Shown one piece after another: positions 23,657 to 32,818 of a stretch of DNA of 64,000 nt. The position numbers were made by a program, and so were the translations under genes. The DNA is from Pseudomonadota bacterium (GTDB lineage: Bacteria; Pseudomonadota; Gammaproteobacteria; Pseudomonadales; Moraxellaceae). The notes below the pieces were generated by a model. It had not been told where the DNA came from and did no database searches. It was given only the letters and a program-made list of their open reading frames with translations. The first letter of the stretch is position 1, and each line of letters starts with the position of its first letter. The stretch lies in NCBI GenBank assembly GCA_021851865.1, contig JAJZBU010000002.1:85689-149688 (forward strand), written 5' to 3'.

Positions 23657-24402
23657 GCTTTGAATCCGCGATGCAGGGCGACGACGCCAGCGGTCAGGTT
23701 GTGGTAGTCGACGCGATCGAAGCCGGCTCGATCCATCATGCCGGCGAGAGTGTCCTGGTCGGGATGCATGCGGATCGACTCGGCCAAGTAGCGGTAGCTG
23801 CCAGCGTCGTGCGCGACGAGTTCGCCGAGGGCCGGCAGGATGTTGAACGAATAGAGGTCGTAGAGGCGGGACAAGGGCGCCGAGACGGGTTTGGAAAACT
23901 CCAGGACGAGCAGGCGTCCACCGGGCTTGAGCACCCGCCACATGGATTTCAGGGCGGCGTCCTTGTCGGTGACATTGCGCAGGCCAAAGGCGATGGTCAC
24001 GAGATCGAAGCTGGCGTCGGCGAAAGGCAGACATTCAGCGTCGGCTTGAACAAAATCGATGGCGCTGCTGACGCCGCGATCGAGTAGTTTATCGCGACCG
24101 ACGGCGAGCATGCTCGAATTGATGTCCGCCAGAACGACCCGCCCCTGGCGTCCGAGGCGGCGACTGAAGGCCAGAGCCAGATCGCCGGTGCCGCCGGCGA
24201 TGTCGAGCAGGGACTGGCCGGCGCGCACCCCCGACATCTCCAGGGTATAGCGCTTCCACAGGCGATGGATGCCGAAGGACATGAGATCGTTCATCAGATC
24301 GTATTTGCCGGCGACGGAGTGGAAGACTTCCGCCACCTTTTCGCTCTTCTGGCCGGCGGCGACGGTGCTGTAACCGAAGTGAGTGAGTTCATCGTCACGC
24401 AT
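23653..24402 (-). CDS. ubiE: ubiquinone/menaquinone C-methyltransferase UbiE
   Basis: 249 residues from ATG 24402. The N-terminal [25 protein letters not shown] is diagnostic; the SAM-binding [13 protein letters not shown] and the AFGLRNVTD and RMHPDQ motifs follow. It methylates the benzoquinol ring (and demethylmenaquinol where present). It is the first of three overlapping ubiquinone genes. Confidence 0.97.
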   Translation of the reverse strand: MRDDELTHFGYSTVAAGQKSEKVAEVFHSVAGKYDLMNDLMSFGIHRLWKRYTLEMSGVRAGQSLLDIAGGTGDLALAFSRRLGRQGRVVLADINSSMLAVGRDKLLDRGVSSAIDFVQADAECLPFADASFDLVTIAFGLRNVTDKDAALKSMWRVLKPGGRLLVLEFSKPVSAPLSRLYDLYSFNILPALGELVAHDAGSYRYLAESIRMHPDQDTLAGMMDRAGFDRVDYHNLTAGVVALHRGFKA

Positions 24403-24478
24403 ACAGGAATCCTCGAGGCGGCTGGAGCTGACCACCGGCGCATGATGCCAGATCGGTGGTGGGCAAGGTTGTTCTGGA

Positions 24479-25231
24479 TCAAGACCTTGGGGCGAAAGGG
24501 TCGGGCTCGCGCAGCAGGATGCTCTGCATGATCCGTCGTTCGACGTCGGCGAATTCATGGATGAAGTCGCTGGCGGACCCCATCGGCCGCATGACGTCAA
24601 AACCGCGGCCGAGAAAGTCATACAAGCCCCCGAGCCCAGCCATATGGGCAGGACGCGAGGACATCTTGAACGTGGCGTAGATGACGCGTGAACGGACGTA
24701 GCGATCCAGTCCCAGGCCGAGTTCGGCGACCAAGTGCAGTTGCCGTTCACGCGCAGCCGCCTCGCTGCACAGGCGATAGGCCTCGCAGTAGGTCTCGTCA
24801 TCGATCGAGCTGACCGACATTTCCTCGAACAGGATCTCGGTCATGCGCTGATCGAGGGCGCCGGTCAGCGAGTTGAGTTCGAGAGCGATGCCGGAGGTGC
24901 GCAAGACCGAATCGGGCAACAGTTTGCTCGCCAGGGGCAGGGCGCGCTCGACTTCGTTGGCCAGTTCGGTTAGGTCGAGGCCACCGTACATGTCGGAGAG
25001 AAAGAACTCCGTGGCGGCGCAGTAGCGCTCATCTTCGAGCAGGCGCTGGTGCGTCATCTTGAGCCGCTTCACCTGCCATATCTGCAATTGCATGAAGTGG
25101 GCATTGAAGTCGGGTTCATAGTGGCAGCGCCAGTTGCGAAAAGAGGCGATCTCGGCGCGCATGAATTCCGCCGTACTCAAAGCTCGTCCATCACGTTCCT
25201 GTGCAACCAAGGTGATGCGTGCGCGTTCCAT
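24479..25231 (-). CDS. FFLEELY-motif protein of unknown function
   Basis: 250 residues, mostly helical by composition. The segment [12 protein letters not shown] near residues 73-84 corresponds to the FFLEELY motif that names this proteobacterial family; no enzymatic function is established. It lacks a signal peptide and membrane segments. It lies between DUF971 and ubiE in the same minus-strand run, where Pseudomonas carries its pha genes. An internal Met near residue 24 is a possible alternative start. Confidence 0.7.
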   Translation of the reverse strand: MERARITLVAQERDGRALSTAEFMRAEIASFRNWRCHYEPDFNAHFMQLQIWQVKRLKMTHQRLLEDERYCAATEFFLSDMYGGLDLTELANEVERALPLASKLLPDSVLRTSGIALELNSLTGALDQRMTEILFEEMSVSSIDDETYCEAYRLCSEAAARERQLHLVAELGLGLDRYVRSRVIYATFKMSSRPAHMAGLGGLYDFLGRGFDVMRPMGSASDFIHEFADVERRIMQSILLREPDPFAPRS

Positions 25232-25271
25232 GGCCTCAATTCTTCTCCGATGGACGTGGGGCCTACATTTT

Positions 25272-25308
25272 ATCAGGAAGTGCCGGGCTTGGCATCAGGA
25301 AGTGCCGG
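25272..25308. repeat. 15-bp direct repeat at the DUF971 stop codon
   Basis: ATCAGGAAGTGCCGG occurs at 25272-25286 and again at 25294-25308, a 22-bp period. The second copy includes the stop codon of DUF971; the first lies downstream of it. It looks like a small tandem duplication of the gene's 3' end. Confidence 0.85.
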
Positions 25309-25600
25309 CCTGTCGCGCCGCCAGCTGGCGTAGGTAGTCGTAGCTGTAGAGGCCGCTGGTGTGGCCATCTGAGAAATGGATCTGCAGGGCATAGAGGCCG
25401 CAGGGGGTGATCGCGGCGATGTCCAGCGCTTGTTCATCCGGGCCATCGACGGTTGCCATATCATCGGGGCCGTTTGCCGCGGCCGAGAGGGAGTGCCGGC
25501 GTAGATAGCCGGCGCTGATGCGATGGCGCTGGTCGTGATCGACGAGCTCGAGGATCCGCTCCTGGCGATGATAGAGCACCTGCACGGGTGGGGTGCTCAT
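25295..25600 (-). CDS. DUF971 (gamma-butyrobetaine hydroxylase-like N-terminal domain) protein
   Basis: 101 residues with the DUF971 pattern: [23 protein letters not shown] near the start and [31 protein letters not shown] at the end. The domain is the N-terminal part of gamma-butyrobetaine hydroxylases but here stands alone. It has been suggested to bind metal or Fe-S; function is not settled. It overlaps hslU by ATGA, the usual position in gammaproteobacteria. Confidence 0.88.
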   Translation of the reverse strand: MSTPPVQVLYHRQERILELVDHDQRHRISAGYLRRHSLSAAANGPDDMATVDGPDEQALDIAAITPCGLYALQIHFSDGHTSGLYSYDYLRQLAARQAGTS

Positions 25601-26937
25601 AGGATGTAACGGCTGAGGTCGCTGTTCTGGGCCAGGGAGGCGAGCTGGCGGTCGACGTCGGCGGCGCTCAACGACAAGGTCTTGCCGCCATACTCAATGG
25701 CGAGATCGGCAGCGCTGTAAGAGATGTCCTCGAGCAGACGCTCGAGCACGGTGTGCAGACGGCGGGCCCCGATATTTTCCGTGCTCTCGTTGACTTGCCA
25801 GGCGAGTTCGGCGAGACGGTCGATGGCCTCTTCGCTGAAGTGCACGGTGAGACCTTCGACGGCGAGCAGGGCGGTGTACTGGCTGATGAGGGAATGGGCG
25901 GGCTCGCACAGGATGCGTTTGAAGTCGCCGGGTTGGAGCGCGGTCAGTTCGACGCGGATCGGCAGGCGGCCCTGCAGTTCGGGGATGAGGTCGGACGGTT
26001 GCGTCAGATGGAACGCCCCCGAGGCGATGAAGAGGATGTGGTCGGTATGGATGACGCCGTATTTGGTGGTGACGGCGCAGCCTTCGATCAATGGCAGCAG
26101 ATCGCGCTGCACGCCTTCGCGTGACACTTCACCGCCGCCGCCGTTCTCGCTATGGCGGCAGACCTTGTCGATCTCATCGATGAAGACGATGCCATTTTGT
26201 TCGACCGAGAGCAGCGCCTGGCGACGCAGCTCTTCTTCGTTGATCAGCTTGCCCGCTTCTTCATCGCGCAGGCGCAGACGCGCTTCGCTGATCTTCATCC
26301 GTCGCGTCTGGGTGTTTTTTTGTCCGAACTGGCTGAACAGATTTTGCAGTTGTGAACTCATGTCCTCCATGCCCGGCGGCGCCATGATTTCGACGTCGAC
26401 GCGCGCTGACGTCTCGATCTCGACCTCGCGCTCATCGAGTTCGCCGGCGCACAATTTATCGCGCAGGATCTTGCGCGAACGCTCCTGCTCCGGCGTCGCG
26501 CCGGTGTGGTCGCGTGGGGTGCGCAAGAGGCTGTCGAGGATGCGCTCCTGCGCCTGCTCCTCGGCCCGCTCGGCCAGCAGATCGATCTGTTTCTGGCGGC
26601 TCTCCTTGACGGCGACTTCGACCAGATCGCGAATGATCGTCTCGACGTCGCGGCCGACATAGCCGACCTCGGTGAACTTGGTCGCTTCCACCTTGATGAA
26701 AGGCGCTTGCGCCAGGCGCGCCAAGCGGCGCGCGATTTCGGTCTTGCCGACGCCGGTCGGACCGATCATCAGGATGTTCTTGGGCACGATCTCGCGACGC
26801 AGTTCGGGCTCGAGCTGCATACGCCGCCAACGGTTGCGCAAGGCGATGGCGACGGCGCGTTTGGCGTTCTGCTGTCCGATGATGTGACGATCGAGCTCGT
26901 GCACGATCTCGCGCGGGGTCATGGTCTGCACGCTCAT
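25597..26937 (-). CDS. hslU: ATP-dependent protease ATPase subunit HslU
   Basis: 446 residues of the AAA+ family. Walker A is GPTGVGKTE, Walker B IVFIDEID, and the C-terminal end SRYIL inserts into HslV to activate it. [24 protein letters not shown] is the sensor-2 region. It unfolds substrates for HslV. The start overlaps the hslV stop (ATGA). Confidence 0.98.
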   Translation of the reverse strand: MSVQTMTPREIVHELDRHIIGQQNAKRAVAIALRNRWRRMQLEPELRREIVPKNILMIGPTGVGKTEIARRLARLAQAPFIKVEATKFTEVGYVGRDVETIIRDLVEVAVKESRQKQIDLLAERAEEQAQERILDSLLRTPRDHTGATPEQERSRKILRDKLCAGELDEREVEIETSARVDVEIMAPPGMEDMSSQLQNLFSQFGQKNTQTRRMKISEARLRLRDEEAGKLINEEELRRQALLSVEQNGIVFIDEIDKVCRHSENGGGGEVSREGVQRDLLPLIEGCAVTTKYGVIHTDHILFIASGAFHLTQPSDLIPELQGRLPIRVELTALQPGDFKRILCEPAHSLISQYTALLAVEGLTVHFSEEAIDRLAELAWQVNESTENIGARRLHTVLERLLEDISYSAADLAIEYGGKTLSLSAADVDRQLASLAQNSDLSRYIL

Positions 26938-27458
26938 ACCTCCAGCTCTTCGATGGTGAAGTGTTCATTCGTATAAACACAGATGTCGGCGGCGATCTGC
27001 AAGGACTCATGCGCGATGGTGCGCGCGTCGAGCTGCGTGTGCGTGAGCATGGCGCGACCGGCGGCGAGGGCAAAATTGCCGCCGCTACCGACGGCGATGA
27101 TGGGGTGTTCGGGTTCGATCACGTCGCCATTGCCGGTAATGACGAGCATCGCCTCATGATTGGCGACGACGAGCAGGGCTTCCAGGCGGCGCAGCATGCG
27201 ATCGGTCCGCCAGTCCTTGGCGAGCTCGACGGCGGAACGCACCAGACGGCCTTGATACTTTTCCAGCTGCGCCTCGAAGCGTTCGAACAGGGTGAAGGCA
27301 TCCGCCGTACCACCGGCGAAGCCTGCCAGGACCTTGTCGTCATAGAGCCTTCGCACCTTGCGCGCATTGCTCTTCATGATGGTCGGACCTTGTGAGACCT
27401 GGCCGTCACCGGCGAGAACGATGTGGCGGTCACGGCGTACGGCGACGATGGTGGTCAT
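26934..27458 (-). CDS. hslV: ATP-dependent protease peptidase subunit HslV
   Basis: 174 residues. TTIVAVRR at the N terminus supplies the catalytic Thr after Met removal; [21 protein letters not shown] follows as in all HslV. It forms a double hexamer with HslU. A GAGGAG ribosome-binding site precedes the ATG, and a sigma-32-type promoter match lies about 35-60 bases upstream, so heat-shock control independent of the upstream genes is likely. Confidence 0.98.
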   Translation of the reverse strand: MTTIVAVRRDRHIVLAGDGQVSQGPTIMKSNARKVRRLYDDKVLAGFAGGTADAFTLFERFEAQLEKYQGRLVRSAVELAKDWRTDRMLRRLEALLVVANHEAMLVITGNGDVIEPEHPIIAVGSGGNFALAAGRAMLTHTQLDARTIAHESLQIAADICVYTNEHFTIEELEV

Positions 27459-27491
27459 GCGGCAGGACTCCTCAGGCGGGGTCCTGCCAAG

Positions 27492-27517
27492 ATGGGGGTG
27501 GCGCTGGCGAATTCAAG
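27492..27517 (-). promoter_or_regulatory. sigma-32 heat-shock promoter of hslVU
   Basis: On the minus strand CTTGAA (27512-27517), 14 bases, then CCCCAT (27492-27497) followed by CT matches the sigma-32 consensus CTTGAA-N13/14-CCCCAT. Transcription would begin about 25-30 bases before the hslV ATG. hslVU is a known heat-shock operon in E. coli. The site lies in the 78-base gap after the SPOR gene. Confidence 0.75.
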
Positions 27518-27536
27518 CCACGCCGCGTCGGCCGGC

Positions 27537-28202
27537 TCAGGGTTTTTTACGCATGCCGATACTGACGATACCCTGTTCCTGCAGGCGTTCCTTGGCCGCC
27601 GCCGCCGCCGCCGCGTCCTGGAAAGGACCGGTGATGACGCGATACCAGGCGGACAGGCCATCGACCGGGACCGCCTGAATCGTCGCCGACAGGCCGAGCA
27701 TGAGGATTTGTGCGCGGCGTTGGTCGGCTTCTGCCCGGGTATGAAAAGAACCGCTTTGCAGGATGTAGGCGGTGTGCTCATGCGGCGTCGGCGCCTCCTC
27801 CGTTGCGGTGGCGTTTGCCGCTGCATCCGCGGGTGCAGCGGCAGGCGGCGTGACGGCGGCCGGTGGCGGGCTGGCAGCAGGTGTCGGTGTCGGCGCATGG
27901 GCCGGTGTTCCCGGCGTCGTCGCGGCGACCGGGGGTTGGTGCGACAGGATGTTGTAGAAATCGAAATGCGGCGTCGGTGTCGGCGTCGCCGACCCATCGC
28001 CGTTATCGGCTTCGCTGGCGTGAGATGCGGCGCTCACGCTACTAGCGCAGGCAGTCGCCGGTCGATCGATGACGGCACACCACAGCCAAGTCAGTACACC
28101 GCCGATCAGCACGCCGGTGAGTAGCCAAAGCATGCCGCCCAGCAAGCGCGGTGGCGGGGGCGGATTGGTGCGCGGCGTCGCGCCGCGGGAGCTTGGAGGC
28201 AT
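27537..28202 (-). CDS. SPOR-domain membrane protein (FtsN-like)
   Basis: 221 residues: a short cytoplasmic Pro-rich start, one membrane segment at about 22-45 (LLGGMLWLLTGVLIGGVLTWLW), a long Ala/Pro/Thr-rich periplasmic linker, and a SPOR domain at about 142-218 (AYILQSGSFHTRAEADQRRAQI to YRVITGPF). SPOR domains bind denuded septal peptidoglycan. Its position between argS and hslV is that of the FtsN-type gene in Pseudomonas. A division role is inferred; it shares little beyond architecture with enterobacterial FtsN. Confidence 0.85.
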   Translation of the reverse strand: MPPSSRGATPRTNPPPPPRLLGGMLWLLTGVLIGGVLTWLWCAVIDRPATACASSVSAASHASEADNGDGSATPTPTPHFDFYNILSHQPPVAATTPGTPAHAPTPTPAASPPPAAVTPPAAAPADAAANATATEEAPTPHEHTAYILQSGSFHTRAEADQRRAQILMLGLSATIQAVPVDGLSAWYRVITGPFQDAAAAAAAKERLQEQGIVSIGMRKKP

Positions 28203-28216
28203 GCTGGTTCCTGTGT

Positions 28217-29989
28217 TTACATCTGGGTGGGGGCCTGCACGCCGAGCAGGGCCAGGCCATTGCGCAGGACCTGAGCGGTGGCGGCGCAGAGCAGCAGTCG
28301 GGCGTCGCGAAGATCGACGGCTTCGACGAGAACCTTGGTGGCGTTGTACCAGGCGTGGAATTCGCCAGCCAGCTCGCGCAGTTCATGCGCGAGCTGATGC
28401 GGTTCACGATCCTTGGTGGCGCGCGCCAGCAGGGCCGGAAAAGCCAGAACGCGGCGGATGAGAGGATCTTCGGCGGCGCTGAGGAGGTGAAGATCGGCGC
28501 GCGTCAGATCGGGATGGATCGACTCTGCTTCTAGGCGCGCAAAGAGCGAGCAGACGCGCGCGTGCGCGTACTGAATGTAATAAAGGGGATTGTCCTTGCT
28601 CTGCGAGGTTGCCAGCGCCAGGTCGAAGTCGATGTGTTGCTCCGACTTGCGCACGATGTAGTAAAAGCGGGCGGCGTCGTTGCCGACTTCCTGGCGCAGT
28701 TCGCGCAGGCTGATGAATTGCCCGGAACGGGAGGACATCTGCACCTGTTCATCGCCGCGCCACAGGGTGACGAATTGCACCAGACGCACTTCGAGGCGGT
28801 CGCTGTCGAGCCCCAGGGCCTTGAGCGCGGCGCGCACGCGGGCGATGTAGCCGTGGTGATCGGCGCCCCAGATGTCGATGATGCGGTCAGCGCCGCGCTC
28901 GAATTTGTCGAGATGGTAGGCGACGTCCGAGGCGAAATAGGTGGACTGCCCATTGTCGCGGACCAGCACGCGATCCTTGTCATCGCCGAAGGCGGTGGCG
29001 CGGAACCAGAGAGCGCCGTTTTGTTCATAGGTGGCGCCGGCGGCGCGCAGGCGATCGAGAGCCCGCTGCAAGGCGTGGCTATCGACCAGGGAACGCTCCG
29101 AGTACCAGCGGTCATAGTGCACGCCGAACTCCGCCAGATCATCGCGGATGTCGTCGAGGATGGTGTCGAGAGCGTGTTTGAAAAATAGTTCGTAGTCCGC
29201 TTGGCCGAGCAGTTCCTGGCTGCGGCTGATGAGGTCGTCGATATGAGCTTCCTTGTCACCGCTGACGACCACGCCCTGCGCGTCCTTGACCTCATCGGCA
29301 GCGACGTCGGCGAAGAGTTCGCCGCTGGCGCGGCGCATGCGGTCGCCTTCGCGTTCCTGCACGACCCGGGCCATGTCACGCACATAGTCGCCGCGGTAGG
29401 CGTTGCTCGGGAAGGGGAAGATCTCGCCGCACAGTTCGAGATAGCGCAGATAGGTGCTGGTGGCGAGGATGTTCATCTGCCGACCGGCGTCATTGACGTA
29501 GTATTCGCGTTGCACGCGATAGCCCTGCGCCGCCAGCATGTTGGCGACGGTCATGCCATAAGCGGCACCGCGCCCGTGCCCGACGTGCAGGGATGAGGTC
29601 GGGTTGGCCGAGACGAATTCGATCTGGATGGTCTGGCCGGCGCCTTCCTGGCTGTGCCCATACGCTTCCCCCTGCGCCAGAACCTGCAACAGCCCCTGGC
29701 GTGCGGCGCTTTCATCGACCCGGAAATTGATGAATCCCGGGCCGGCGATGTCGATAGCTACGATGCTGGCATCGGACGGCAGTGCCGCCACCAATTGTGT
29801 CGCCAAGTCACGTGGGCGCAGGCCGGCGGCTTTGCCGTAGACCAGGGCGATATTGCTGGCCCAATCACCGTGCGCCGGATCGCGGCAACGCTCGACCAGG
29901 AAAGCCGGCTGGCTGTCGCAGGTCAGCTGACCCTGCTGCCGGAGCTGGGAGAGAGCTTGGCTAAGGAGGTTTTCTATGCGTGTCTTCAT
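28217..29989 (-). CDS. argS: arginyl-tRNA synthetase
   Basis: 590 residues from ATG 29989. The class I HIGH motif is HVGH in EFVSANPTSSLHVGHGRGAA, preceded by the ArgRS-specific N-terminal additional domain; the KMSKS region is the degenerate QMSSRSG common in ArgRS, and the DALR anticodon-binding domain ends the protein. It charges tRNA-Arg. It follows priA after an 86-base gap with its own candidate promoter (TACAAT, 30040-30045). Confidence 0.98.
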   Translation of the reverse strand: MKTRIENLLSQALSQLRQQGQLTCDSQPAFLVERCRDPAHGDWASNIALVYGKAAGLRPRDLATQLVAALPSDASIVAIDIAGPGFINFRVDESAARQGLLQVLAQGEAYGHSQEGAGQTIQIEFVSANPTSSLHVGHGRGAAYGMTVANMLAAQGYRVQREYYVNDAGRQMNILATSTYLRYLELCGEIFPFPSNAYRGDYVRDMARVVQEREGDRMRRASGELFADVAADEVKDAQGVVVSGDKEAHIDDLISRSQELLGQADYELFFKHALDTILDDIRDDLAEFGVHYDRWYSERSLVDSHALQRALDRLRAAGATYEQNGALWFRATAFGDDKDRVLVRDNGQSTYFASDVAYHLDKFERGADRIIDIWGADHHGYIARVRAALKALGLDSDRLEVRLVQFVTLWRGDEQVQMSSRSGQFISLRELRQEVGNDAARFYYIVRKSEQHIDFDLALATSQSKDNPLYYIQYAHARVCSLFARLEAESIHPDLTRADLHLLSAAEDPLIRRVLAFPALLARATKDREPHQLAHELRELAGEFHAWYNATKVLVEAVDLRDARLLLCAATAQVLRNGLALLGVQAPTQM

Positions 29990-30039
29990 TGTTTCATGGT
30001 GTCGGGGCACCGGCTCCGCAGATCAGACCAGGACGCGCT

Positions 30040-30045
30040 ATTGTA
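30040..30045 (-). promoter_or_regulatory. candidate -10 element of argS
   Basis: TACAAT on the minus strand within CCTACATTACAAT, about 50 bases upstream of the argS ATG. The same 13 bases precede the thioesterase gene at 4577. A CTGACA-like -35 is present but its spacing (19) is long. Confidence 0.4.
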
Positions 30046-30075
30046 ATGTAGGTGATGGCCTTGTTGTCAGCTACT

Positions 30076-32289
30076 TCAGGAAAGATCTTGCGGATCGACG
30101 TCGATCCAGCAGCGCAGGTGCGCGGGACGAGCTTCGTTCAGCCGCTGTTGCAAGGAGGCAAGAGCCGTGTGCAGGGCCTGTCGCGAGGGGCTTTGCAGCA
30201 ACAGATGCGCGCGAAAGTCACCGGCTTTGCGTTCGATCGGGGCGGGCATGGCGCCAAAGGGTGCGATCTCTGCGGGTAAGCGCTGCGCCAGTTCGGCGAG
30301 ATAGCTCTGCGCCTGCTCGCCGTCGCGGCCTTGCGCGATGAGCAGGGCCTGGTGGCCGAAGGGGGGCAGACCCATGGCGGCGCGTTCATCGAGCAAGGCG
30401 GCGGCGAAGGACTCGTAACCGGCGTCGACCAGCGTCTGCAGCAGGGGGTGATCGCTGCAGTGGGTCTGCAGCAGCACCTCGCCGGGATGATCGCCGCGGC
30501 CGGCGCGGCCGGCGACCTGGATGACGAGCTGGGCACAGCGTTCGAGGGCACGAAAGTCGCTGGCGAAGAGGGCCGCGTCGATGTCGACGATGACGACGAG
30601 GGTGACGGCGGCGAAGTGATGCCCTTTGGCCAGCATCTGGGTGCCGAGCAGGATGCCGGGTTCGTGGCGGTGGATGCTCTGCAGGGTGTGTTCGAGCTCA
30701 CGCGGCGAGCGGATGCTGTCGCGATCGATGCGCCAGAGGGGGTGATGGGGAAAACGTTGCGCCAGCATCTCCTGCAATTTTTCGGTGCCGATGCCGAGCG
30801 GGCGCAGATCCTGACTGCCACAGGCGGCGCAACGCTGCGGCAGGGGCTGGCTGATGCCGCAATGATGGCAGATGACGCGACCGAGGCGGCGGTGCCAGAC
30901 CGGCGTCGTCGAGCAACGCGGGCAAGGCAGGCGCCAGCCGCAGTCATGGCAGAGGAGAACGGGGGCATAACCACGGCGGTTGAGGAAAACGAGCACCTGA
31001 TGCGCGGCGTCGAGGTGCTCTTGCAGGCGCAGCAGGACGCTCTCCGCCATGCCTTCGCACAGCGGCTGGTGGCGCAGATCGAGCAGACGCAGCGCCGGTG
31101 GCGGATGGCGATTGGAGCGATGTTGCAGGCGCAGCAGACGATAACGGCCGCGTTGGGCATTGTGCAGGGATTCCAGCGCCGGCGTCGCCGAGCCTAGGAC
31201 GATGGGGATCTTCTCGATGCGAGCGCGGACCACGGCGAGATCGCGGGCGTGATAACGAAAGCCGTCGCCCTGTTTGAACGAAGGGTCATGTTCTTCGTCG
31301 ACGATGATGATGCCGAGGCGCGGCAGGGGTGTGAAAAGTGCCGAGCGCGTGCCGACGACGATGCCGACGTGACCCGCCCGCGCCTGCTGCCAGGCGTGCA
31401 GGCGTTCGCGGTCGGACAGGCCGGAGTGCAGTCCGAGGACGGGGCAGAGAAAGCGTTGTCGAAAGCGCTGCAGGGTCTGCGGCGTCAGGCTGATCTCGGG
31501 GATCAGCACCAGCGCTTGCTGACCGCGCTCGAGCAGGCGTTCGATGATCTGCAGATAGACCTCGGTCTTGCCCGAGCCGGTGACGCCAGCGAGCAGGCTC
31601 ACCTGAAAACCGGTGTCGGCGAGCACACTGTCGCGCGCGTGCGCCTGTTCGGCGTTCGCCGGCAGGGCGCTTTCCGCCAAGCCGCAGAGCACGGGCGGGG
31701 GCGGGGCGCTGGCCCTCTGTTCGGCGTAGCCGCGCTTTTCCAGAGCGCGCAGATCGCGCGTCGTGATGCCGAGGACTTGTGCCATCTGCGCGCTCAGGCC
31801 GGCGCTCTCTTCGCGCAGGGACTGCCAGGCGAGTCGCTGGCGCGGCGCTGTCCGTAAAAGATCGGGTTGGCCGAGGCGCCCGAGAGCCGTTTCATACCAG
31901 CGCAACTCGGGAGCTATTTGTGCGCTCTCGCCCTGACGTAACAGGACAGGCAGCGCCTGAAACAGGACTTCGCCGGCGGGATGCCGGTAATAGTCGGCAG
32001 CAAACTGCGCTAGTTCGAGGAGGGCTGGCGTCAACACCGCTTCCTCATCGAGGATGGCGTCGATCGCGCGCAGATCGCGCGGGTGTCCGTCGCTGCTGGC
32101 GTGCAGAGCGGTGACCAGGGCGGTGACCAGGCGTCGGCCAAAATTCACGCGCACGCGCATGCCGATGCGGAGGCGAGCGTGTTCCTGAGGCGTGACGCGA
32201 TAGTCGAAAGCCTGCCACAGCGGCAGCGCGACGACGACTTGAATGCAGGGGGTGGGCAACGCGACGGCCTCCTGACGCGATATCGACAT
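30076..32289 (-). CDS. priA: primosomal protein N' (replication restart helicase PriA)
   Basis: 737 residues. Superfamily 2 motifs: Walker A GVTGSGKTE, DEEHD box, and the zinc-binding CHDCGWRLPCPRCS, CHHCG and CAACGS cluster typical of PriA. The N-terminal 3'-DNA-binding domain begins VVVALPLWQAFDYRV. It reloads the replisome at collapsed forks. The ATG is preceded by GGAGAGGA with 7-base spacing; that sequence appears to be the right end of a decayed IS605-type element. Confidence 0.97.
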   Translation of the reverse strand: MSISRQEAVALPTPCIQVVVALPLWQAFDYRVTPQEHARLRIGMRVRVNFGRRLVTALVTALHASSDGHPRDLRAIDAILDEEAVLTPALLELAQFAADYYRHPAGEVLFQALPVLLRQGESAQIAPELRWYETALGRLGQPDLLRTAPRQRLAWQSLREESAGLSAQMAQVLGITTRDLRALEKRGYAEQRASAPPPPVLCGLAESALPANAEQAHARDSVLADTGFQVSLLAGVTGSGKTEVYLQIIERLLERGQQALVLIPEISLTPQTLQRFRQRFLCPVLGLHSGLSDRERLHAWQQARAGHVGIVVGTRSALFTPLPRLGIIIVDEEHDPSFKQGDGFRYHARDLAVVRARIEKIPIVLGSATPALESLHNAQRGRYRLLRLQHRSNRHPPPALRLLDLRHQPLCEGMAESVLLRLQEHLDAAHQVLVFLNRRGYAPVLLCHDCGWRLPCPRCSTTPVWHRRLGRVICHHCGISQPLPQRCAACGSQDLRPLGIGTEKLQEMLAQRFPHHPLWRIDRDSIRSPRELEHTLQSIHRHEPGILLGTQMLAKGHHFAAVTLVVIVDIDAALFASDFRALERCAQLVIQVAGRAGRGDHPGEVLLQTHCSDHPLLQTLVDAGYESFAAALLDERAAMGLPPFGHQALLIAQGRDGEQAQSYLAELAQRLPAEIAPFGAMPAPIERKAGDFRAHLLLQSPSRQALHTALASLQQRLNEARPAHLRCWIDVDPQDLS

Positions 32290-32307
32290 GTTGACATCCT
32301 CTCCGCC

Positions 32308-32454
32308 TTAAAGGATAGAGATTCCTGCAGCTAGACGCTCATGTCCGAGCGCGAGAATGTTGCTTGCGGCGTTGATGTCGCGGTCGTGGAGTATACCGCG
32401 CTGGGGTACGAGTGGACCGTGGCGGGTCAAGTTAAGAATCGCGGTTGCTACCAT
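32308..32454 (-). pseudogene. tnpB C-terminal fragment
   Basis: A 48-codon minus-strand frame ending GILHDRDINAASNILALGHE, the RuvC-III segment of TnpB with its catalytic Asp, then RLAAGISIL and stop. The zinc-finger CPxCG preceding it in intact TnpB reads VPQRG here, so both cysteines are lost. Everything before the finger is absent. It is not functional as a nuclease. Confidence 0.75.
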
Positions 32455-32539
32455 CGAAAGATAATTCGACCTTCAGCCACCGGCGACCTGCCCTTCAACC
32501 CTACCGCCGATGCATCCACTGCGCAGCAGAGTGACACCG

Positions 32540-32582
32540 TTTTCATGCTCGGGGGCGTCGGCCTGCTTCCATGACGGTTAAG
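32540..32582. repeat. inverted-repeat copy A (partner at 48477-48520)
   Basis: 43 bases matching 48477-48520 in opposite orientation with two substitutions and one single-base gap. This copy lies inside the IS605-type remnant upstream of priA. Confidence 0.85.
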
Positions 32583-32622
32583 GTCTTGGCTACCAACGTA
32601 GTGATCCTTCTTCGCCGCTGTT

Positions 32623-32650
32623 ATTATAGACAGCTTAAACAAACGGTCAA
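32623..32650 (-). promoter_or_regulatory. sigma-70 promoter surviving in the IS remnant, pointing at priA
   Basis: On the minus strand TTGACC (32645-32650), 16 bases, TATAAT (32623-32628). It reads toward priA 330 bases away, with no terminator seen between. It was probably the tnpB promoter; use by priA now is inferred. Confidence 0.6.
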
Positions 32651-32818
32651 CGGCATGCTTATATCCCTGGCCAACCCCTAAAAAAAATGGGGTCGATGGA
32701 AACGGCAGGGCTTTACGCGCAAACGTGATAACAGACTTGCGGCGTCATGCTTCCGGCTGACGATCGCGAGCCGGATTGCTATGATGAAGCCTTCAGGGTG
32801 TGATGTGGTGAGGATGCT

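Larger units (their letters stand above)
32290..32700 (-). mobile_element. decayed IS200/IS605-family (tnpB, IS1341-type) element
   Basis: About 400 bases with no intact gene. The right part encodes the last residues of a TnpB (HDRDINAASNILALGHERLA), and the sequence after its stop, GGCGGAGAGGATGTCAA, resembles the right end of IS1341-type elements as I recall them. The left part carries a strong minus-strand promoter (TTGACC-16-TATAAT) placed where such elements promote tnpB. The middle of tnpB is missing, so this looks like an internally deleted remnant. Exact ends cannot be set without a comparison genome; the left limit is a guess. Confidence 0.65.

Noticed and set aside
32341..32574. 77-codon plus-strand frame over the IS remnant
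   Set aside because: The minus strand carries the recognisable tnpB tail; the plus-strand product resembles nothing and lies over a decayed element.
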